Origin: UBA2365 sp964594045
GTDB lineage: Bacteria; Bacteroidota; Bacteroidia; Chitinophagales; Saprospiraceae
Reading direction: 5' to 3'
DNA length: 53,418 bases
NCBI GenBank assembly: GCA_964594045.1
Contig: CAZQKR010000026.1
Coordinates: forward strand, 1-53,418
Part shown: one piece after another, positions 9,767-18,632 of the stretch
How positions within the stretch are numbered: position 1 is the first letter of the stretch
Layout: every line of letters begins with the position of its first letter
Position numbers and translations under genes: made by a program
Notes under the pieces: model-generated
The model's database searches: none
What the model saw: only the letters and a program-made list of their open reading frames with translations
What the model was told of the DNA's origin: nothing

Positions 9767-10105
9767 CTATTTAGGAATTATTTTAGTCCATTTGGTAATT
9801 CCAGCATCACTATATTCACTAAAGACTAATTTTTCACTATCTTTATCTATATATGCAGTTACAGTAATAATTCCAAAATCACCTTTTAAATAGTTTTCTT
9901 CTGTAAGTATATAAATACCCTCCATCCCTGCATCGCCTTCAATTAAATAAGCTTTACCTTGTTTTGAGATTTGAATAACATCGCCTCTTCTTTCGTCTAC
10001 CCAAGTACCTAAATAGTCTGAACCATTAGGCATGTTAGCACAAGCAAATAATACTATAAGTGAAGTAATAACCGTAATAAATTTTAGTTTTTTCATTTTA
10101 AACAA
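9767..10105 (-). CDS. Small predicted lipoprotein of unknown function
   Basis: 112-aa protein with a lipoprotein signal peptide: positively charged start, hydrophobic stretch (9-20) and lipobox LFAC with Cys22. The mature part (GTWVDERRGDVIQISKQG onward) looks like a small beta-rich domain with alternating short strands, as in proteins that test whether a sugar or polymer binds, but no family was recognised. A second Met at position 4 (MKKLKF) is an equally good start. It stands alone in an AT-rich region, which may mean recent acquisition. Confidence 0.7.
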   Translation of the reverse strand: MFKMKKLKFITVITSLIVLFACANMPNGSDYLGTWVDERRGDVIQISKQGKAYLIEGDAGMEGIYILTEENYLKGDFGIITVTAYIDKDSEKLVFSEYSDAGITKWTKIIPK

Positions 10106-10402
10106 TTTAAATTCTTACTCATTTGGAATTTCATAAAACGCCTTGCAATTTAGGTAAAATTGGACTCTACTTTTGAAATGAAATTATTTGTCGAAGGTCT
10201 TTAATTTAACAAGAAAAGCTAAAAATCGGAGGTACTCTTGTCCGTTTCATTTCATTGTGTCGTAATTAATTGCCGATAACAAAATGTTATTTTATAAACG
10301 ACCTTTGTCCAGATATTCCCAATAAGGCCTTAAAAATTAATTAATTTCCCCTTTCAATAAATTTTATATAAACACCTAATCAATTTGTTAAATCCAGATA
10401 TC

Positions 10403-12466
10403 CTAATCATTTTCTTTAGCTTTAAATGATTCCCAAACAAAGTATCCTATCAAAACCATAAAAGCTACTAATCCAATAACTTCTGGCATTACATTCCCTG
10501 GTTCCCAAATCCACTTGCCTTGAGGATTTTGAATTTGGAAAAGATGCAAATTTAAATCGATACCAATAAACAACAATAATGCGCCAATTACACCAAAAAT
10601 AGCGGCACCAGCTATGAAACCTGAACTAACAAGAATTCCCCTGTTGACTCTCGCTGTATAGAGTTTTTCGTTTTTGGTGCTTTTGTTAAACCAATGATTC
10701 AGCAAACCTCCTACGATCAGTGGTGTATTCAACTGCAACGGGATGAACATACCCAATGCGAATGCCAGAGGAGAAACCTTCAGCCAGTTGAGGATCAGAG
10801 AAATAAAAGCACCTATGGTCAACAATACCCATGGTGCCCCCTGTCCCGACATCAACGGTTCGATAATAGTTGCCATAGCATTGGCCTGAGGGGCGATCAT
10901 CGGTTGAGGGTTTTCAGCAGTTTCAACAAAACCATAAGTTTCATTCAAAATAAATATCACTAAACCAACTGTAGCTGCAGATACCAATGTTCCTAAAAAC
11001 TTGAAGGTCTGTTGTTTTTGAGGTGTAGTACCCAGCCAGTAACCCACTTTCAGGTCAGTGATGAAACCACCGGCCATGGATAAGGCAGTACATACAATAC
11101 CACCGATCACCAATGCGCTCACCATACCCTGCCAACCTTTCAAACCGACGGAAACCAGGATAACGGAAGCCAGTATCAATGTCATCAGTGTCATACCGGA
11201 AACCGGGTTGGTACCCACAATGGCAATGGCATTGGCTGCAACCGTTGTGAAAAGGAAGGAGATTATCAATATGGTGAGTAAGGCTGCGATAGCCTGCACA
11301 AGGGTAATTTTAACACCAATGATGAGGAAAATGAATACAGCGATCAAAGTGAGGAACAGTAACAACATGACGAAAGACATTTTCAGGTCCTTATTGGTTC
11401 TTTCGACAGCTACACTTGCTTGAGCTTTTGAGCCTACTCCGGCAGCGAGTTTAAATGCGCTGATAATCACCCCGGACGACTTGATGATACCTATGATACC
11501 GGCCATCGCGATAGCCCCAATTCCTATTGGCCTTACTACTCCCTTAAAAATTTCATCAGGAGACAAAGAAGCAAAAAGATTTGCACCTCCAGAGCCTTTA
11601 ATAAAAATATCTCCAACATAAAACCCTGTGACAAATAGATCTCCAATTTCATTAACCAACGGGATAAGTACGAACCAGGATAGCAATGACCCGGTCAGAA
11701 TTATGAGTGAAAACCTCAATCCGACCAGGAAGCCGAAACTGAAGATCAGTGCGCTGAAATTGAACTTGAACACCATTTTAAACTTTTCTGCAATCATTTC
11801 TCCGGCAGGAATTACCCTGGAGGAGATCTCTTCACTGAACAGTTTTAATGAAGCAAAGCAAAAATCAAATAATCCGCCGATCAACCCGCTTAATACCAGT
11901 AGTTTGGCCTGTGAACCGCCTTTTTCTCCTGTCATCAGGATCTCTGTGGTTGCTGTTGCTTCCGGGAAAGGCAGTTTGCCATGCATATCCTTTACAAAGT
12001 ATTTCCTGAAAGGGATCAGGAAGAGTATGCCCAGAAAACCTCCAAGCAGGGAAGCAAAGAATATCTGGAAAAAGTCAACCTGGATATCAGGGTATTTGTG
12101 CTGCAGAATATATAATCCGGGAATGGTAAAAACCGCTCCGGCTACAATTACGCCGCTGCTGGCGCCAATTGACTGGATGATGACATTCTGTCCGAGCGCA
12201 TTCTTTTTGCGGGCAGCAGCAGAAGCGCCCACTGCAATGATCGAAATAGGAATGGCTGCTTCAAATACCTGCCCGATTTTAAGCCCTGAATAAGCGGCTG
12301 CGGCTGAAAAGATAACAGCCATTAACAAACCCATGATCAGGGACCAGGTGGTCACCTCCGGAAATGACTGATCGGAAGGCATGACAGGTTGATACTGTTC
12401 GCCCGGTTTCAGTTCCCGGTAAGCGTTTTCAGGTAAACTTTTGGTAGTGGGTTGATGATCCGACAT
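10403..12466 (-). CDS. OPT-family oligopeptide transporter
   Basis: 687-aa polytopic membrane protein with roughly fifteen hydrophobic segments. The opening (SLIMGLLMAVIFSAAAAYSG followed by LKIGQVFEAAIPISI) and the NALGQNVIIQSIGASSGVI segment are characteristic of bacterial OPT transporters, which import oligopeptides or metal-chelate peptides in symport with protons. Substrate cannot be told from sequence. It is next to pepT on the same strand, but 1.4 kb of AT-rich sequence separates them, so co-transcription is unlikely even though peptide uptake and peptidase T are compatible roles. Confidence 0.9.
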   Translation of the reverse strand: MSDHQPTTKSLPENAYRELKPGEQYQPVMPSDQSFPEVTTWSLIMGLLMAVIFSAAAAYSGLKIGQVFEAAIPISIIAVGASAAARKKNALGQNVIIQSIGASSGVIVAGAVFTIPGLYILQHKYPDIQVDFFQIFFASLLGGFLGILFLIPFRKYFVKDMHGKLPFPEATATTEILMTGEKGGSQAKLLVLSGLIGGLFDFCFASLKLFSEEISSRVIPAGEMIAEKFKMVFKFNFSALIFSFGFLVGLRFSLIILTGSLLSWFVLIPLVNEIGDLFVTGFYVGDIFIKGSGGANLFASLSPDEIFKGVVRPIGIGAIAMAGIIGIIKSSGVIISAFKLAAGVGSKAQASVAVERTNKDLKMSFVMLLLFLTLIAVFIFLIIGVKITLVQAIAALLTILIISFLFTTVAANAIAIVGTNPVSGMTLMTLILASVILVSVGLKGWQGMVSALVIGGIVCTALSMAGGFITDLKVGYWLGTTPQKQQTFKFLGTLVSAATVGLVIFILNETYGFVETAENPQPMIAPQANAMATIIEPLMSGQGAPWVLLTIGAFISLILNWLKVSPLAFALGMFIPLQLNTPLIVGGLLNHWFNKSTKNEKLYTARVNRGILVSSGFIAGAAIFGVIGALLLFIGIDLNLHLFQIQNPQGKWIWEPGNVMPEVIGLVAFMVLIGYFVWESFKAKEND

Positions 12467-12856
12467 AATTATTAGTTTTGGTTAATAAAAATGATTCAAA
12501 CAATATAAAATTCGGTTCCCTGTTAAGGGATTTTATACAGCATCCAAAAATAACATTATTTTGGAAAATTCAAGTATTTACATGAAAGCAAAATTCAGAA
12601 TTCATTACCGGTGTCCAAACGGAAATTTTGCATTGGGTCTGGATCAGGATTTTCAAAATGTCAGAATGCCCCATTTTTGATTTTTATTAAAAATGAGTGT
12701 CAGTTCTTTTGGAAGAGCATTAAAATCACAGAAAAAATTTCCGGCTTTTGTAAAACTGATGACTTAATTACCAAAATTGGAAAAAGTTCACGATGGAGAA
12801 TTTTTTAAGTAATAAACCTGGAAAATCTCTTTCACCAGTCATTTCTTTTTTGCTGG
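12467..12856. other. Intergenic, no gene seen
   Basis: Upstream region of the OPT transporter. A 65-codon frame at 12611-12808 on the plus strand lacks similarity and codon character and is not called. Confidence 0.5.
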
Positions 12857-12903
12857 AAAAAAAATAACCGATATCAGGTTCTTCCCGAACATCGGTTATT
12901 TTT
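12857..12903 (-). terminator. Terminator of the PorP/PorE-like operon
   Basis: Long stem aaaataaccgat (12861-12872) / atcggttatttt (12891-12902), with a smaller inner gttc/gaac pair. An A-run at 12857-12864 reads as T-run on the minus strand. It lies 24 bp after the OmpA-domain gene. Confidence 0.75.
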
Positions 12904-12926
12904 GAACCGAATGATTATATTGGTAA

Positions 12927-14939
12927 CTATTTATCGTTACCGGTTATCACCTGTTTTTCGATCTCTATTGTTGTTGGTCCTGCAATGATCTTGAATTCTG
13001 TCCGTCGATTGAACCGATGCTCTTCATCAGTACATTCTACACCATTGACACATTTATTCAGGATAGCTGTCTCACCATAACCCACAGCCTTGATCCTGGA
13101 GGCTCTCACCCCATTCTGAACCAGCCATTCTTTTGCTGAATTAGCCCTTTTCTGAGAAAGTGTCAGATTGTAACTGTCCGTTCCTCTGGCGTCGGTGTGG
13201 GAGGACAATTCGATCACCATATCGGCATATTTTTCCATTAGTCCCAAGAGCACTTCCAGGTCTTTTTCGGCATCTGGAAGTATTTTGAAATCATTGTAAT
13301 CGTAATAAATATTATTTAGACGGATCGCTTCATTGATCTTGACTGTCTGCATTTCAGGAACTGCCGTGACGAGTTTCACCGTTTTTTCGACAGTATAATC
13401 ATCAATAATGCCTGCAGTTGTGAACTCAATGGTCTGGGTTTCAAACCCGTTTTTGGTCACGATGGCTTTATAAGGTTTGTTTTTATCCAATGGGAAAGTA
13501 AAAGTATTCCCGTTGAAATTGGTCTTGGTGACTGCTGGTTCGGGGTTGACATCCGAAAGATCTACCAGCTCCACTTTGGCATCCATCAGCGGACCTTTTT
13601 GATCGAGCACTTTAACCAACAGATCTATATTAAGATCCCTGTAACCAAATTCAAAAATATGGTCACAACAGGTTTCGCTGAAGAGTTTTTTCTTACCCTC
13701 ATAAGGCCGGTTGGAGAACAGGAAACCGGCTTCTCCGCTCTGATCCAGGCTGTAGAACAAGTCGTCTGTCAATGAATTATAACCTTTTCCCAGATTGACC
13801 GGCTTTTCCCAGCTATTTCCGTTCCAGTCACTGCTGAAAATATCGAATCCTCCCAATCCCGGGAGACCATTGGTACTGTAATATAGCCGACCTTCAAAAT
13901 AGAACGGACTGAGTTCGTCGTCTTTGGTATTGATCACTTCACCCAGGTTGACCGGCTTACCATAATTATCCCCGTCTATGGTAGCATAATAAATGTCGTC
14001 ACCTCCATAACCACCAGGCATATCTGCAACGAAGAATAAAACTTCCCTGCCATACAATTCTCCAACGGCTGGCTGACGGCTGTATACGCCATCCATATTG
14101 ACATTGGGTAAGATCGTGGCAGCTCCCCATTCGGAGCCATTTCTTTTAGAGATATAGATCATTGATTCCTCAATACTGTTGTTTTTGAGGATCATACGGG
14201 TGAAATACATTCGCTTTCCATCGGAGGAAAATGCCGGATGCAGTGAAGAATAACCTTTGCGGTTGATATTTTCACCAAGTTCGGTCAATGATGCAAACTT
14301 TCCTTTATCATCTCTCGGGGAAACAAAAATTTTGGCGTCTCCTTTTTCGGATTCACCGTCGAGAACTATTTCTTTATCTGTGTCGAACGATGCAAAATAC
14401 AGATTTCCGTCCGGATGCAACTGTGCACCATACAGGCTGAAAGCTTTGTTCACCTCCTTGGGCAACGGAACAAATTTAATATCCGTATTTTCACTCAGGT
14501 CATTGAACATTTCGAGACCCCTGATCTCGAGCATCGCTTCTTCCCTGCCAACCGGATCCGTGGTCTTTTTGGCATATTCGATGAATTCATTGTATGCATC
14601 CTGCAATTGATCCGTACGTTTCAGACTTTTGGCATAAAACAAACGGTATTCGAGGTAAACATCCTTTTTATCCCGTCTGAGAACACTTCTGTATTGTCTT
14701 GCTGCTTTATTATAATCCTTGAGGAGGTAATATACATCTGCCACTTTTAAAGCCATCTCAGGTTCTTTCTTTTCTTCATAGGCCTGCTGATAAAAATCCA
14801 GCGCATTTTTATAATCCGCTTTTTGCATGAGTTCTTCTGCTTTGGCAACCATCATTTCGTAGGTGATGGTTCGAAGCGGTTGACCTGCAAGGTTGATGGA
14901 AAGGCTCAGGAAAAGAAGTAATAAAACTATATTTTTCAT
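12927..14939 (-). CDS. TPR/beta-propeller/OmpA-domain protein, PorE-like
   Basis: 670-aa secreted envelope protein with four parts in order: signal peptide (1-19), TPR helices (about 25-130), a PD40/WD40-like beta-propeller (about 175-430), a carboxypeptidase-regulatory-like beta domain (about 440-525) and a C-terminal OmpA-like peptidoglycan-binding domain (about 545-655; ELSSHTDARGTDSYN, RANSAKEWL, GYGETA). This architecture is that of PorE, which tethers the T9SS to peptidoglycan. There is no lipobox, unlike P. gingivalis PorE. It follows a PorP/SprF gene by 39 bp, a common pairing. Several paralogues of this pair often exist per genome, so it may serve the core T9SS or a paralogous assembly. 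Confidence 0.85.
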   Translation of the reverse strand: MKNIVLLLLFLSLSINLAGQPLRTITYEMMVAKAEELMQKADYKNALDFYQQAYEEKKEPEMALKVADVYYLLKDYNKAARQYRSVLRRDKKDVYLEYRLFYAKSLKRTDQLQDAYNEFIEYAKKTTDPVGREEAMLEIRGLEMFNDLSENTDIKFVPLPKEVNKAFSLYGAQLHPDGNLYFASFDTDKEIVLDGESEKGDAKIFVSPRDDKGKFASLTELGENINRKGYSSLHPAFSSDGKRMYFTRMILKNNSIEESMIYISKRNGSEWGAATILPNVNMDGVYSRQPAVGELYGREVLFFVADMPGGYGGDDIYYATIDGDNYGKPVNLGEVINTKDDELSPFYFEGRLYYSTNGLPGLGGFDIFSSDWNGNSWEKPVNLGKGYNSLTDDLFYSLDQSGEAGFLFSNRPYEGKKKLFSETCCDHIFEFGYRDLNIDLLVKVLDQKGPLMDAKVELVDLSDVNPEPAVTKTNFNGNTFTFPLDKNKPYKAIVTKNGFETQTIEFTTAGIIDDYTVEKTVKLVTAVPEMQTVKINEAIRLNNIYYDYNDFKILPDAEKDLEVLLGLMEKYADMVIELSSHTDARGTDSYNLTLSQKRANSAKEWLVQNGVRASRIKAVGYGETAILNKCVNGVECTDEEHRFNRRTEFKIIAGPTTIEIEKQVITGNDK

Positions 14940-14978
14940 TTGCTATTTCATTGAATGCTTAATAAAATCTGTAAAGGG

Positions 14979-16049
14979 TCAGAACCTCGGACATATCAAT
15001 ATTGGATCCGGTTTTGGCTTTTTATACAGTTTAAGGATATATCCAACTCCCAGTTCAAACGCTGCTGCCGGACCGCTCACCTGAGTTTTGTCCGAAAGAT
15101 TGAGGTCAAAACTGTATCCGATCCTCAAATCCTTGATATCTGCTCCAAGTAAAAATTGCATGCCATTTATCACTGAATATCCCAATCCTCCGGAGAAAGT
15201 GATACCTTTTTCTTCATTGATCAATAAATGGGCAAGGGTCTGAAACTGCAATTCCCAGGAAGGTTGTCTGTACTGAAAGAATACCCTGGGTTCGATCTTG
15301 ATCTTGTCTGCAACAGGAGTTTTATAATGTCCGTATGTCAGGAATCGCATGGGCGCTGTGCTGTAGCTGCCGGAAGCAATGGTTTCATCCACCCTGCCTC
15401 CCCTGAAAGTAGTCAGGTTGGATACTGAGATACCCACGTTAAGTTCGGTTTCCTTGCCAATGAGCGATTTGAAATGTAGTCCTCCTGACAGTTGAGCGCT
15501 GCCCAGACCTCCTCCGCCACCAGACTGACCGGCTGCCGGATTTCTGACCAGGAGTGAATTTTCTATGGGATCCGGTTTAGGGTCAGAACCGAGTTCTGAA
15601 TAGGTGGTAATGGCAGGATCAGTCACATATGCAGTTCTGGTACCGGAAGCAATTCCGATGGATAAAACATTGCGGGCTTTTTTATCAAAAGCGAGGTGGT
15701 AAGAAATACCGCCAAAACCTTTGATGGTGACCAGTTTACCCTCTTCATATAGTTGTTCGTCATAGATATAACTCATCCCGACGCCGATCCAGTCCTGTTC
15801 ACGGAAACCGCGGATCACAGGCACATCAATGTGAAAAGTAGGATTCCTGAATTGTCCGAAGGCGAATCCATAATCCTGTTCACGATATAGGAGGCCAACC
15901 CTTGCAGTTCCTTCAAAATTGCCGGCAAGCGCAGGATTCATGGCTACCTTGGTCATATCAAAAAATGTGTAGTGGAATGGATCCTGACCATTCATAAACC
16001 CACGAAGAAAAAACAAGGTTGCGACCACCAAAATAGTCCTTATGTTCAT
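14979..16049 (-). CDS. PorP/SprF family type IX secretion membrane protein
   Basis: 356-aa outer-membrane beta-barrel protein with signal peptide (1-21). The opening of the mature part (DPFHYTFFDMTKVAMNPALAG) is the PorP/SprF hallmark, and amphipathic strands continue to the C-terminus. In T9SS, PorP/SprF proteins attach the translocon or SprB-like cargo to the PorK/N ring. It is the first gene of a two-gene operon with the PorE-like gene. Whether it is the canonical PorP or an SprF paralogue cannot be decided here. Confidence 0.88.
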   Translation of the reverse strand: MNIRTILVVATLFFLRGFMNGQDPFHYTFFDMTKVAMNPALAGNFEGTARVGLLYREQDYGFAFGQFRNPTFHIDVPVIRGFREQDWIGVGMSYIYDEQLYEEGKLVTIKGFGGISYHLAFDKKARNVLSIGIASGTRTAYVTDPAITTYSELGSDPKPDPIENSLLVRNPAAGQSGGGGGLGSAQLSGGLHFKSLIGKETELNVGISVSNLTTFRGGRVDETIASGSYSTAPMRFLTYGHYKTPVADKIKIEPRVFFQYRQPSWELQFQTLAHLLINEEKGITFSGGLGYSVINGMQFLLGADIKDLRIGYSFDLNLSDKTQVSGPAAAFELGVGYILKLYKKPKPDPILICPRF

Positions 16050-16393
16050 ATGTAAGTTTTTATTTATAACAGGCTATATTTTCTTTTAGATGAAATCAAC
16101 AGGGAAACACTGTACCTGAATGATTTTTTACTGATCAGATCAACAATAAATGCCAAATCCTGTAAAATATGTCTCCCAAAAGTAGAATTAAATAAGCAAA
16201 TACCAAAAAATTCAGAAGAAATACAACTTTTTGATACAACGTGTAAACAGAAATAACTGTTGTATCAAAGTGTTCTGAGATGATCCTGGCAGCTGAATAA
16301 TTATTGAAAATGAGAAAATTTGAAAAACCGGAAGTCATATCATCAGATCAAAAGAACACTGAATCATCAGATCATTGGAAGAACTTATAGTTA
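16050..16393. other. Intergenic, no gene seen
   Basis: Upstream region of the PorP-like gene. A 67-codon hydrophobic frame (16135-16338, minus) has no supporting features. No RNA or clear promoter was recognised. Confidence 0.45.
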
Positions 16394-16961
16394 GAATTTG
16401 TTTAAAAATGTATCAAACAAATTACTGACGAAGCAAAGCTTATCAGCACTAAAAAGCATTGAAGTCACTGACGAATACTGACGAAGCAAGCTTGTCAGCA
16501 TCTGCGATACTGACGAATACTGACGAAGCAAGCTTGTCAGCATCTTTGATACTGACGATACTTTGTATGTCAGCACTTAGCAGGCAAGCTTGTCAGCATC
16601 TGTGATACTGACGAAGCAAGCTTGTCAGCATCTTTGATACTGACGATGCAAGCTTGTCAGCATCTTTGATACAGACGATACTTTGTATGTCAGCACTTAG
16701 CAGGCAAGCTTGTCAGCATCTTTGATACTGAAGATGCTCTGCATAGCAGCACTTATCAGGCAAGCTTGCCAGCATTTTCAACCTAATGCTTCAGCGCTTT
16801 TTGGTCCCGTGCATTCCGGTGCGAGATTCAATAAAGGGCTTCGCCCTGACTTTTTGACTGACCCGCCACTTCGTGTTCCATTCCTTGATTATCCACCGGA
16901 TATTTACTTTTCAGGAAAGGTCGGTTATTTTCAGCTATCAACATAATTCTTAAACAACTTC
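16394..16961. mobile_element. MITE-like non-coding element, copy 1
   Basis: 568-bp element without coding capacity. Left end GAATTTGTTTAA (16394-16405) and right end, read in reverse complement, GAAGTTGTTTAA (16950-16961) form a 12-bp terminal inverted repeat with one mismatch. Both ends abut TTA (16391-16393 and 16962-16964), a 3-bp target duplication. Inside, 16424-16780 is an array of about eleven hairpin repeats, and 16826-16961 is a segment strongly conserved in copy 2 at 33080-33457. It lies between the PorP-like gene and atpB. Confidence 0.8.
16424..16780. repeat. Tandem hairpin repeats inside element copy 1
   Basis: About eleven imperfect units built around two palindromic cores: type A (CTGACGAAGCAAGCTTGTC then AG) and type B (CTGACGATACTTTGTATGTC then AG). 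They are usually joined by linkers such as catctttgata, giving a 32-bp period. Each core can fold through CTGAC/GTCAG arms. A and B units are mixed irregularly, and some units are fused. Confidence 0.85.
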
Positions 16962-17010
16962 TTATTTTTCAAGAATAAATTTTGCCCAAAAAAAAGGGAA
17001 AAATTTTATT

Positions 17011-17035
17011 TTGCAAGGATAACTCCCTACCTTTG
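17011..17035 (+). promoter_or_regulatory. Probable promoter of the atp operon
   Basis: TACCTTTG (17028-17035) fits the Bacteroidota -7 box TAnnTTTG, with TTG at 17011-17013 upstream (14 nt, shorter than ideal). The start would fall about 25 nt before the atpB ATG. It lies only about 50 bp inside the end of the mobile element, so the insertion replaced the more distant upstream sequence. Confidence 0.45.
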
Positions 17036-17067
17036 TAGCCTTATTTAAATTCGGATTTATTCTAGCA

Positions 17068-18330
17068 ATGCAAAAATCAATTTTTCCGATTCTATTAAGC
17101 CTTTTGTTTTACAGTAATTTTCTCTTTTCTCATGAAGGAGGAGGTGATCAGCATGTACATGGAACAGCAGTTGAAAAAACTGATGAAGTTCATGATGAAG
17201 CTCATGACGGAGGTCATGAAACAAAGGCATTTGACCCCAAAAATGTTGCTTTTCACCACATCAGCAACCAGAATATTTACAGCATCGGTGACTGGGCAAT
17301 GCCTTTGCCCTGCTTTTTATACGCACCTGAAACCGGATGGTCTGTATTCATGTCTTCCAGATTCGGCATCGGACATCACGGAACCGGGCATTATTCCTGG
17401 GACCGTTACGTGCTTAAGGAAGGTTCGGTTTTCAGGGTAACCGATCCTGAATTTCCCATGGGTAAGCAAACTCTTGATGAGATCAAGTACGAAACTGAAA
17501 TTGTGGATGGCAAGGAAAGAGAAGTTGCTTATGCTTATTTTCAGGGAGAAAAATATAAACTTGATCCAAGAACTACTTTTGACGGTGGACTCATAGGTGG
17601 TGGCGTCACTTCCTTCTACGATTTTTCCATTTCCAAGAATGTGGTTTTCATGTTTTTGGTAGTGATCCTGTTGCTCTGGATGTTCATCAACATCGCCAGG
17701 GCATACAAACGCCGGGAAGGACAGGCACCCAAGGGTATACAGTCTCTTTTTGAAGTCATAATATTATTTATACGGGATGAGGTGGCAAAACCATTTATCG
17801 GGGAAAAATACAGAAGGTATTTCCCGTATTTGCTCACCATTTTCTTCTTTATACTTGCATTGAACCTGCTGGGACAGATACCGTTTTTCGGTGCTACAAA
17901 CGTGACCGGCAACCTGACGATCACACTTATGCTTGCAGTGATCAGCGCCTTGGTTGTCAATCTCACAGCGAACCGCAATTACTGGATGCATGTTCTCTGG
18001 ATGCCCGGAGTTCCGTGGTGGCTGAAAGCACTGATTTTAACGCCGGTTGAAGTACTTGGTCTGGTGATCAAACCTTTTACACTGATGCTGCGGCTTTTTG
18101 CCAACATAACTGCCGGTCACATCGTGATCGTCATTTTTGTTGGCCTCATATTTATTTTCGGAAAATCAGGAGAAAGCGTACCCGGTTCAATTATGGGTAT
18201 TGCCATATCCATTCCCATGTCATTGTTTATGTCTGCACTGGAATTGCTGGTGGCATTTATCCAGGCATTCGTGTTTACCTTGTTGACTGCATCCTATATC
18301 GGTGCAGCTGTTGAGGAACATCATCATTGA
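17068..18330 (+). CDS. atpB: ATP synthase F0 subunit a
   Basis: Membrane stator subunit forming the ion half-channels. The essential arginine is Arg342 in PFTLMLRLFANITAGH (336-351). Helices cluster at 190-210, 250-272, 283-300, 322-365 and 375-412. At 420 aa it is far longer than the E. coli protein: it has a signal-peptide-like N-terminus (1-21), a His-rich region (22-50) and about 130 further exported residues before the first core helix, a known Bacteroidota feature. It is the first gene of atpBEFHAG. Confidence 0.96.
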   Translation: MQKSIFPILLSLLFYSNFLFSHEGGGDQHVHGTAVEKTDEVHDEAHDGGHETKAFDPKNVAFHHISNQNIYSIGDWAMPLPCFLYAPETGWSVFMSSRFGIGHHGTGHYSWDRYVLKEGSVFRVTDPEFPMGKQTLDEIKYETEIVDGKEREVAYAYFQGEKYKLDPRTTFDGGLIGGGVTSFYDFSISKNVVFMFLVVILLLWMFINIARAYKRREGQAPKGIQSLFEVIILFIRDEVAKPFIGEKYRRYFPYLLTIFFFILALNLLGQIPFFGATNVTGNLTITLMLAVISALVVNLTANRNYWMHVLWMPGVPWWLKALILTPVEVLGLVIKPFTLMLRLFANITAGHIVIVIFVGLIFIFGKSGESVPGSIMGIAISIPMSLFMSALELLVAFIQAFVFTLLTASYIGAAVEEHHH

Positions 18331-18359
18331 TTATTTAATTTTATTAATAATATTTTTTT

Positions 18360-18566
18360 ATGGTAGGATCTATAACATCAATCGGATTAGGAATGATAGT
18401 GATCGCCGCTGCATTCGGAATTGGCTGGATCGGTAGCAAAGCGATGGAATCCATCGCCCGTCAGCCTCAGGCAGCAGGAGATATCAGAGCTAACATGATC
18501 CTTATGGCAGCGTTTATCGAAGGAGCCGCGTTGATCGCGCTTATCTTCGCAGCGTTTGTACTCTAA
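18360..18566 (+). CDS. atpE: ATP synthase F0 subunit c
   Basis: 68-aa rotor-ring hairpin of two helices joined by the polar loop ARQPQA (33-38). The ion-binding carboxylate is Glu54 (FIEGAALIAL). Na+-type c subunits have a Gln in helix 1 and Ser/Thr after the Glu; here Gly55 follows Glu54 and the helix 1 position is Gly/Ile, so proton coupling is more likely. It is followed at once by a terminator-like hairpin. Confidence 0.96.
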   Translation: MVGSITSIGLGMIVIAAAFGIGWIGSKAMESIARQPQAAGDIRANMILMAAFIEGAALIALIFAAFVL

Positions 18567-18574
18567 TGAACAGA

Positions 18575-18607
18575 CGTCCGGTAACAGTTGGTTGCCGGAC
18601 GGCTTTT
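18575..18607 (+). terminator. Intra-operon terminator-like hairpin after atpE
   Basis: An 11-bp stem cgtccggtaac (18575-18585) / gttgccggacg (18591-18601), with one G-T pair and a 5-nt loop, followed by gctttttt. It lies between atpE and atpF. Partial termination here would give more subunit c mRNA than downstream message, matching the multicopy c ring; this role is inferred. Confidence 0.7.
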
Positions 18608-18632
18608 TTAAAACATTCAAGTAAAGTTAAGT

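Noticed and set aside
11628..12293. 221-codon frame on the plus strand
   Set aside because: Antisense to the OPT transporter; no signal, motif or promoter.
12611..12808. 65-aa frame, plus strand
   Set aside because: Lies in a non-coding gap, no family, and no promoter box at a suitable distance.
16135..16338. 67-aa hydrophobic frame, minus strand
   Set aside because: No supporting promoter, family or neighbour; composition is what AT-rich intergenic DNA gives by chance.
16424..16780. Repeat array that could be taken for a CRISPR
   Set aside because: Units are contiguous hairpins joined by short similar linkers, not constant repeats with unique 30-40-bp spacers. There are no cas genes, and the array lies inside an element with inverted ends.
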